Made by a program: the position numbers and the translations under genes | Shown here: in pieces, positions 50,681-55,493 of the stretch | How the letters are laid out: the number at the start of each line of letters is the position of its first letter | How positions within the stretch are numbered: the stretch's first letter is position 1 | The notes under the pieces: generated by a model | Seen by the model: only the letters and a program-made list of their open reading frames with translations | Databases searched by the model: none | Told to the model about the DNA's origin: nothing | NCBI GenBank assembly: GCA_023249635.1 | Contig: JAHFCH010000017.1 | Location: 1-55,493, forward strand | Length of the DNA: 55,493 nucleotides | Direction: 5' to 3' | DNA from: Fibrobacterota bacterium | Lineage (GTDB): Bacteria > Fibrobacterota > Fibrobacteria > UBA11236

Positions 50681-52135
50681 ATGAGCCACTTCCTGGACCG
50701 GGTGGAAACCGCTCTCAAGGACGAAGAACTCAAAGGCGCGCTCGACCGCGCCACCGAACGCCTGGGCTCGCGGCGATCCGCTTCCCTGGCTTCCCTGGAA
50801 AACTCGGATATGATCCGGGACATGGCCCGTCGCGCCAAGATGGGGTTGCTCAAGGATCTGGCCGGCAACCTGGAAACCTTCGAAAAGAATCTGATCAAGA
50901 ACGGGGTCAAGGTGCATTGGGCCGAGGACGGCAAGGCCGCCAACGGGCTATTGGTCGACATCGCCAAAAAAGCCGGCTGCAAACGCGCCGTCAAATCCAA
51001 GTCCATGGCCACGGAGGAAACCCACCTCAACCATGATCTGCTCGAAGCCGACATCGATGTGCTGGAAACCGATTTGGGCGAATACATCGTGCAATTAGCG
51101 GGCACTACGCCCTCGCATATCATCCTCCCCATCATCCACATGACCAAGGAGCGCATCGGCGAGGTGATGCACAATAAGATCAAGGTGCCGTACACGTCCG
51201 ATCCGGAGAAGCTGGCCAAGATCGCCCGCGTCAAGCTGCGCGAAGCCTTCCTCTCCGCCGACCTCGGCATCACGGGCGCCAATTTCGGCGTCATCGATTC
51301 CGGCACCATCGTGCTGGTCAGCAACGAAGGTAACGCCCGCCTGGTCACCACCCTGCCCCGCGTGCACGTGGTGGTGATGGGTATCGAGAAACTGGTGCCC
51401 AACCTGGCCGATCTCGATCTCATGATCAAGATCCTGGGGCGTTCGGCAACCGGCCAGAAGATCACCACCTATACTTCGCTCATCACGGGTCCGCGCCGCG
51501 CGGGCGAAGCCGACGGTTGCGAAGAGATGCACGTGATTCTGCTCGACAACGGGCGCAGCCGCATCCTGGGCGGCCCCATCGCCGAGATCCTGGGCTGCAT
51601 CCGCTGCGGCGCCTGCCTCAATGCCTGCCCCGTATATAAGAACATCGGCGGCCACGCCTATGGGGATACCTATCCCGGTCCCGTGGGCGCCATCGTAACT
51701 CCCGGGTTACGGGGGATAAAGGGTTGGAAGGAATTGCCCGACGCAAGTTCGCTATGTGGCGCCTGCCGCGAAGTGTGCCCCGTGCGGCTGGATATCCCCC
51801 GCATGCTGCTGGAGTTACGCAAGCACGCCGTTGAGGAAGCCAAGATCCCCTTCAGCCTGCGCATGGGATTATGGGGATTCGGCGAAGTGGCTTCTCGTCC
51901 CTGGCTCTACAAGACCGGGGCGCGCCTGGGGGGCATCTTCGCGCGCCTGCTGGCCCCGGACGGATGGATCAAAAAACTTCCCGGCCTCGCGGGCGGCTGG
52001 ACGCGCTCCCGCGACATGAAGGCCCCGGCCCCCAAATCGTTCCAACAACTGTGGCGCGAACGCGCCGCCGCGCGGCCCGCCGGCAAGCCCCCGGCCGCCC
52101 CCACCCCAGCCCGCGAGCCCGCCCATGTCCGGTGA
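50681..52135 (+). CDS. lutB: LutB-type iron-sulphur lactate-oxidation protein
   Basis: This 484-residue protein has an N-terminal LUD-type domain with GANFGVIDSGTIVLVSNEGN near ~205. A C-terminal ferredoxin-like region has two [4Fe-4S] motifs, CIRCGACLNACPVY and CGACREVCPVRLDIPRM. It couples lactate oxidation to electron transfer with LutA and LutC. ATG 50681 has AGGTT before it; in-frame codons upstream reach into the inverted-repeat element and are not credible. The end overlaps lutC by 11 bases, so translation is coupled. Confidence 0.93.
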   Translation: MSHFLDRVETALKDEELKGALDRATERLGSRRSASLASLENSDMIRDMARRAKMGLLKDLAGNLETFEKNLIKNGVKVHWAEDGKAANGLLVDIAKKAGCKRAVKSKSMATEETHLNHDLLEADIDVLETDLGEYIVQLAGTTPSHIILPIIHMTKERIGEVMHNKIKVPYTSDPEKLAKIARVKLREAFLSADLGITGANFGVIDSGTIVLVSNEGNARLVTTLPRVHVVVMGIEKLVPNLADLDLMIKILGRSATGQKITTYTSLITGPRRAGEADGCEEMHVILLDNGRSRILGGPIAEILGCIRCGACLNACPVYKNIGGHAYGDTYPGPVGAIVTPGLRGIKGWKELPDASSLCGACREVCPVRLDIPRMLLELRKHAVEEAKIPFSLRMGLWGFGEVASRPWLYKTGARLGGIFARLLAPDGWIKKLPGLAGGWTRSRDMKAPAPKSFQQLWRERAAARPAGKPPAAPTPAREPAHVR

Positions 52136-52784
52136 GGCCTCCTCCTCGACCTCGCGCGATGCCCGCCTGACCATCCTGGCCCGCGTGCGCCAGGCCCAGA
52201 TCCGGGCGCATATCCCGGAAACCAAAGCCGGCCTGCCCGAGCGTCTGGCCTATCCGCCCACCACGCCGGCCGCGCGCCGCGCGCGCCTGCTGGAAGAGTT
52301 CAAGATCCTGGGCGTAGAAGCCTACGTGGAAGAATCCGAAGAGGCCGTGCGCCTCCGCGTGCGTAGCCTGGTAACGGGCAAAACCATCCTGAGCTGGGAC
52401 GCCGATCGCCTACCCTACGGCATCGGGGAGGCGGTGCGCGGCGAGAAGATCTATTACGGCCACGATTCCAAGGAAGATCAGGGCCAAGCCGAGATCGGAT
52501 TGACCGGCTGCCAAAATGCCCTCGCCGAAACCGGCACGCTGGCGATGACCTCGGGCCAAGGCCGCCCCCGTTCCGCCTCCCTGATGCCCATCACCCACGT
52601 GGTCGTGATCCGCGAGGCGGATATCCTGCAAGGGATGGGGGAATTCTTCGACGGCTTCCGGAAAAGCCCGGAGTTGCCCTACCTGGTCTTCATCACCGGC
52701 CCCAGCCGCACCGCCGATATCGAACTCTCCCTGACCCTGGGCGTGCATGGCCCGGGGTATCTGATCGTGGTAATCGGCCCCTAA
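52125..52784 (+). CDS. lutC: LutC-type LUD-domain lactate-oxidation protein
   Basis: This 219-residue LUD-domain protein completes the lutABC set. Family segments include ILSWDADRLPYGI and the central GLTGCQNALAETGTLAMTSG, which reads like the flavin or substrate loop. SLMPITHVVVIREADIL and FITGPSRTADIELSLTLGVHGP close the domain. The start overlaps lutB by 11 bases. No iron-sulphur motif is present, as expected for LutC. Confidence 0.92.
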   Translation: MSGEASSSTSRDARLTILARVRQAQIRAHIPETKAGLPERLAYPPTTPAARRARLLEEFKILGVEAYVEESEEAVRLRVRSLVTGKTILSWDADRLPYGIGEAVRGEKIYYGHDSKEDQGQAEIGLTGCQNALAETGTLAMTSGQGRPRSASLMPITHVVVIREADILQGMGEFFDGFRKSPELPYLVFITGPSRTADIELSLTLGVHGPGYLIVVIGP

Positions 52785-52818
52785 GCCGTTTCCGGATTTG
52801 CTATTTAATCCCGATACC

Positions 52819-53793
52819 ATGTTCCGCCGTCTTATCCCGGTCTGCTACGCCATCCTGTTGTCCGGGTGCGGACTCGGCGCCTTTTTCGTACCGGGCAATG
52901 GTGAGGGACCTCGGAACTGGCAAACGGTTCCCGAGACGTTCCGGTTCCTTTCACTCCATCCGGTTTTCCTCGACGATTTCCATCGGGATCCGGCCTCGGC
53001 CACCAAGGAATTCCGGAAGGGATGGAATGACAAGCCGGATAGCGTCATCCATTTGACTGCGGGCCTCGGGATTCGCGGCCGCCTCGCGGTCGATTTCAGC
53101 TTCACCTGGTCCCCGGTCCAGCACGATACCGTAGCAATGGACGTCCTCGGCGGTGATCTATCCGGGTTCCCCTCCCCTCCGGAATCCCTGGTGTGGAACG
53201 GGGGCAAAAAGGATTTCGCGCCGGGCGATACAGGTAGCGGCCAGGTTACCTTCCGCTTTTCCCTGTTCCCCCTGATCACGTTCCAACCCTCGGCCCATGG
53301 CGGTATTCTCCCGAGTGCGGGCCAGACTCCCATCCAGGAGCTTCAGGATTTTTACTCGATTCCCATGCCGGATTCCGAAGGCGAAGCCCTGCTCGCCCCG
53401 TTGGCCGGTGAATGGCGCCTGGTCGGCCAGAACAACCTGTGCGGCCCCGATACCATGACCTGGTGGGTCGGAGCATCCCAAGTCCCGCCGCGGGTCCTGG
53501 TCTTGGGGGGTCGGGCGGGGATCGCGGGCCATCCGGACTCAACGCGTCGCGATTCGGTTTTGCTTTTCACCGGCGGACGTCTGTCCACGCACCATCGGTT
53601 CTTGGGCATTTCCCTCAACGACTCCCCGCTTCCCGATACCGCGAACGCGTGGGTCGAGCCGCTGTCCTGGCTCGCCGGAAAGGACCTATTGGTGCTTTCC
53701 CGCAGGCGGGAGAGCGACGGGAATGCCTGCCCCGTGGATTGGGTCTTCGCCCGGGGCGCGCTCCTGTCGCGTTTGACCGGGGCCGCGCCTTAA
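52819..53793 (+). CDS. Lipoprotein of unknown function
   Basis: This 324-residue lipoprotein has lipobox LSGC (CYAILLSGC/G). ATG 52819 gives the signal; an in-frame codon at 52798 would only add seven residues. The body is beta-rich, with FRFLSLHPVFLDDFH, IHLTAGLGIRGRLAVDFSFTW split by turns, and LAGEWRLVGQNNLCGPDT in the last third. Two Cys residues late in the protein could form a disulphide. No family is recognised. It lies 34 bases after lutC but probably belongs to a separate envelope function. A second lipoprotein follows. Confidence 0.6.
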   Translation: MFRRLIPVCYAILLSGCGLGAFFVPGNGEGPRNWQTVPETFRFLSLHPVFLDDFHRDPASATKEFRKGWNDKPDSVIHLTAGLGIRGRLAVDFSFTWSPVQHDTVAMDVLGGDLSGFPSPPESLVWNGGKKDFAPGDTGSGQVTFRFSLFPLITFQPSAHGGILPSAGQTPIQELQDFYSIPMPDSEGEALLAPLAGEWRLVGQNNLCGPDTMTWWVGASQVPPRVLVLGGRAGIAGHPDSTRRDSVLLFTGGRLSTHHRFLGISLNDSPLPDTANAWVEPLSWLAGKDLLVLSRRRESDGNACPVDWVFARGALLSRLTGAAP

Positions 53794-53861
53794 CCGGGTA
53801 CGGGGGGGCAGCGGATCTCCGCGCTTGACCGCGTGGGTCGCGGTATGCGGACAATGGATTC

Positions 53862-54239
53862 ATGAGATTTTATCTGCTCTGCGCCACGTTGGCGATGACC
53901 GGTTGCGCCTGGATCGCTCCGGACCCCGAGCCCATCCACGTCAAACCCGAATGGCGCTTTGTCCCCGAGGCCACCGTCATCGGGCAGAGGCGGCAGTTCT
54001 TCCTGTATGGACGGCATCTCGACAGCGCGCGCCTGGCCGCCCCGCCCAGCGTGCTTTTGGAAAGGGGCGCCCTGAATGAAGGCGGCCGCGTGCTTACCGT
54101 TTACCTTACCGTGAAAGGGGTCAATCCGGATTCCCTGGCCAGGGGTGAATCGGTGGGACTGCGCGAGGTGGACGTGAAGACCCCGGATACTTCCGTGACC
54201 TTCAAGTTCAAGGTTGTCGACGAGGCCGTGCAGCGTTGA
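53862..54239 (+). CDS. Small lipoprotein of unknown function
   Basis: This 125-residue lipoprotein has lipobox MTGC (CATLAMTGC/A). The mature part is a compact beta-rich domain (VIGQRRQFFLYGRHLDSARL, GRVLTVYLTVKGVNPDSLA, VTFKFKVVDEAVQ). The IPT/TIG-like pattern suggests an Ig-like fold. No family name can be given. It converges with trpF, 37 bases away. Confidence 0.6.
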   Translation: MRFYLLCATLAMTGCAWIAPDPEPIHVKPEWRFVPEATVIGQRRQFFLYGRHLDSARLAAPPSVLLERGALNEGGRVLTVYLTVKGVNPDSLARGESVGLREVDVKTPDTSVTFKFKVVDEAVQR

Positions 54240-54276
54240 AGGTCTGCTGCGCCGCGATCAATCCGCAGCGGCGCCC

Positions 54277-54939
54277 TTAGACCGCGGCCAGGATCCTGAG
54301 GCAGTCTTCCACCTTCGCGAGATCTTTCTTCCCCGGCGATAGTTCCACCTTACTGTTGAGATCAACCGCGAAGGGATGGGACTTCAGCGCCTCCGCCAGG
54401 TTTTGCGGCCCAACGCCTCCCGCCAGGAAAACCGGCAAGGGCAGGGGATGCTTGCCCAGCAGATCCCAATCGAAAGCCTGTCCGCTGCCGCCGAAGCCGG
54501 CGCCGGCCTGGGTGTCTACCAGAAACCAGGTCAAGGGCGCGAGGCTTTCCCCGGCGGCCAAGGCGGCCTCCATAGCGGGACGCAAGCCGCCCCAATCGGA
54601 AAGCCGCGTATGCGGGATGGCCTTGATTACGGGCAGCGGCATTTTGCGGATATATTCCCAATCCTCGGACCCGTGCAACTGTACCGCTTTGAGACCGGTG
54701 CTAATCGATACGGAAATCACATGATCAATCGGCGCATCCACGAAAACGCCCACCGGCGCCGAACGCAACAGGGCGCGGGCCATGGGGGCGGCGGCCTCCG
54801 GGGCCACGTAGCGCTTGCTGCCGGGATGGAAATTGAAACCCAGCCAATCGATGCCCAGGGCATCAAGCGCGGCGGCGTCGGCAGGCTCGCGGATGCCGCA
54901 TACCTTGATGCGGCAACGATTTGGGCTTTGGTGGCTCAT
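54277..54939 (-). CDS. trpF: Phosphoribosylanthranilate isomerase
   Basis: This 220-residue TIM barrel isomerises N-(5-phosphoribosyl)anthranilate to CdRP in tryptophan synthesis. The catalytic Cys is in KVCGIRE, and the catalytic Asp is in LVDTQAGAGFGGSGQAF. The phosphate-binding turns are FLAGGVGPQN and AVDLNSKVELSPGKKD. The last reads DLNS where many enzymes have DVSSG, a variant also seen in other TrpFs. It stands alone, not in a trp operon, and is divergent from the ABC ATPase at 55020. Confidence 0.92.
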   Translation of the reverse strand: MSHQSPNRCRIKVCGIREPADAAALDALGIDWLGFNFHPGSKRYVAPEAAAPMARALLRSAPVGVFVDAPIDHVISVSISTGLKAVQLHGSEDWEYIRKMPLPVIKAIPHTRLSDWGGLRPAMEAALAAGESLAPLTWFLVDTQAGAGFGGSGQAFDWDLLGKHPLPLPVFLAGGVGPQNLAEALKSHPFAVDLNSKVELSPGKKDLAKVEDCLRILAAV

Positions 54940-55019
54940 AGGGTGGACCTGGACCCAAAGTAGCGATTATTTTCCTAACTTTCGACTGGGGCTTGGGACA
55001 CTTTTAGGGAAGTATGGAT

Positions 55020-55493
55020 ATGAGCGATATGAAGAAGGTTGCGATCCTTGAAAGCGTGGTTTTCAACTATCCTGCCGGGAATAATGCCCTGGATAAGATC
55101 TCCATGGAGCTGCACCAAGGCGAAATCGTAGGCCTGGTCGGCGCCAACGGGGCCGGCAAGACCACCCTCATGAAAATCCTCGCCGGCTACATGGACAAGT
55201 CCGACGGCAGCATCCAGTACAATGGGCGCGCCATCGAGGAATTCTCCAACAAGCGCCTCAACGAATTCATCAATCTGGTCGAGCAGAATCCCGAGAGCCA
55301 GCTGGTTGGTCCCACCGTCGAGGACGAATTGGCCCGCGCCTGCCGATTGATGGGCTACGAAGGCCGCGTCATCCGCGAAAAGGTCGACTTCGTGCTCAAG
55401 CTGGTCCGCATGAAGCAGGCCAAAGAATGGTACCTGGACGAGATGTCCGCCGGCGAACGCCGCCGCATCGCGCTGGCCATGGCCCTCATCGCC
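55020..55493 (+). CDS. EcfA/CbiO-like ABC transporter ATP-binding protein (3' end outside window)
   Basis: The frame is open from ATG 55020 to the window edge (158 codons). Walker A GANGAGKTT is visible near residue 42. The Q-loop segment VEQNPESQLVGPTVEDELA follows; it is typical of energy-coupling-factor and cobalt/biotin importer ATPases. The ABC signature appears as MSAGERRRIALAMALIA near the edge. An in-frame ATG at 55014 is too close to the AGGGA site. It probably energises uptake of a vitamin or metal ion; no membrane partner lies in view. Confidence is limited by truncation. Confidence 0.85.
   Translation, partial: MSDMKKVAILESVVFNYPAGNNALDKISMELHQGEIVGLVGANGAGKTTLMKILAGYMDKSDGSIQYNGRAIEEFSNKRLNEFINLVEQNPESQLVGPTVEDELARACRLMGYEGRVIREKVDFVLKLVRMKQAKEWYLDEMSAGERRRIALAMALIA

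Noticed and set aside
1-55493. tRNA or rRNA genes
   Set aside because: No cloverleaf or rRNA-like stretch was recognised by eye; a dedicated scan was not possible.

Overview
The window looks like a chromosomal piece of a GC-rich, free-living member of the Fibrobacterota. The strongest pointers are two proteins of the TIGR02147/DUF4423 family, which is massively paralogous in Fibrobacter. Other pointers are many outer-membrane-type lipoproteins, secreted carbohydrate-active proteins with C-terminal sorting-like domains, and GCTNP-type calcium-binding-like repeats. The taxonomic call is an inference from family content. No rRNA, tRNA, CRISPR array, insertion sequence or replication origin was recognised.

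Region 1 (1-10.4 kb) is mostly housekeeping: the 3' part of clpP, clpX, lon, a YggS-type PLP protein, a DivIVA-domain protein, a 50-residue membrane peptide and a YfiT/DinB-type enzyme. Two secreted DUF1080 (3-keto-glycoside hydrolase family) proteins and a beta-barrel protein sit between clpX and lon.

Region 2 (10.8-24.1 kb) is a carbohydrate-surface locus: a CBM6 protein, a glucose/sorbosone-dehydrogenase-like protein, and two back-to-back, translationally coupled pairs. Each pair is a 276-residue TIGR02147 regulator followed, through an ATGA overlap, by a surface lipoprotein with carbohydrate-binding-type domains. A GH127-type beta-L-arabinofuranosidase and a SASA-type esterase follow. This paired regulator-lipoprotein arrangement is the best candidate for an undescribed system.

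Region 3 (24.3-27.7 kb) is a small accessory patch: a DUF4143 ATPase, an AT-rich stretch, a decayed 3' fragment of a type I restriction hsdR gene, and two lipoproteins, one with MORN-variant repeats.

Region 4 (27.9-38.5 kb) holds a sugar operon (aldose-epimerase-like, cupin/mannose-6-phosphate-isomerase-like, xylose-isomerase-like TIM barrel, Gfo/Idh/MocA dehydrogenase). It is followed by a 1041-residue secreted metzincin fused to a seven-blade RCC1 propeller, a lipoprotein and a small beta-barrel protein.

Region 5 (38.5-48.6 kb) is a rhamnose-type cluster: a divergent sugar ABC transporter, a DeoR regulator, a RhaD aldolase/dehydrogenase fusion, rhamnulokinase, and a regulator with two GntR-type DNA-binding domains plus a LacI-type sensor. 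AT-rich palindromes on both sides of the deoR gene are likely operators. No rhamnose isomerase is visible.

Region 6 (48.7-55.5 kb) carries a MOSC protein, the lutABC lactate-oxidation genes, two lipoproteins, trpF and the start of an EcfA/CbiO-like ABC ATPase. A long heptamer-built inverted repeat separates lutA from lutB. Taken together, the window describes a cell that binds, deacetylates, oxidises and cleaves plant-type polysaccharides at its surface, then imports and ferments or oxidises the released sugars and lactate.
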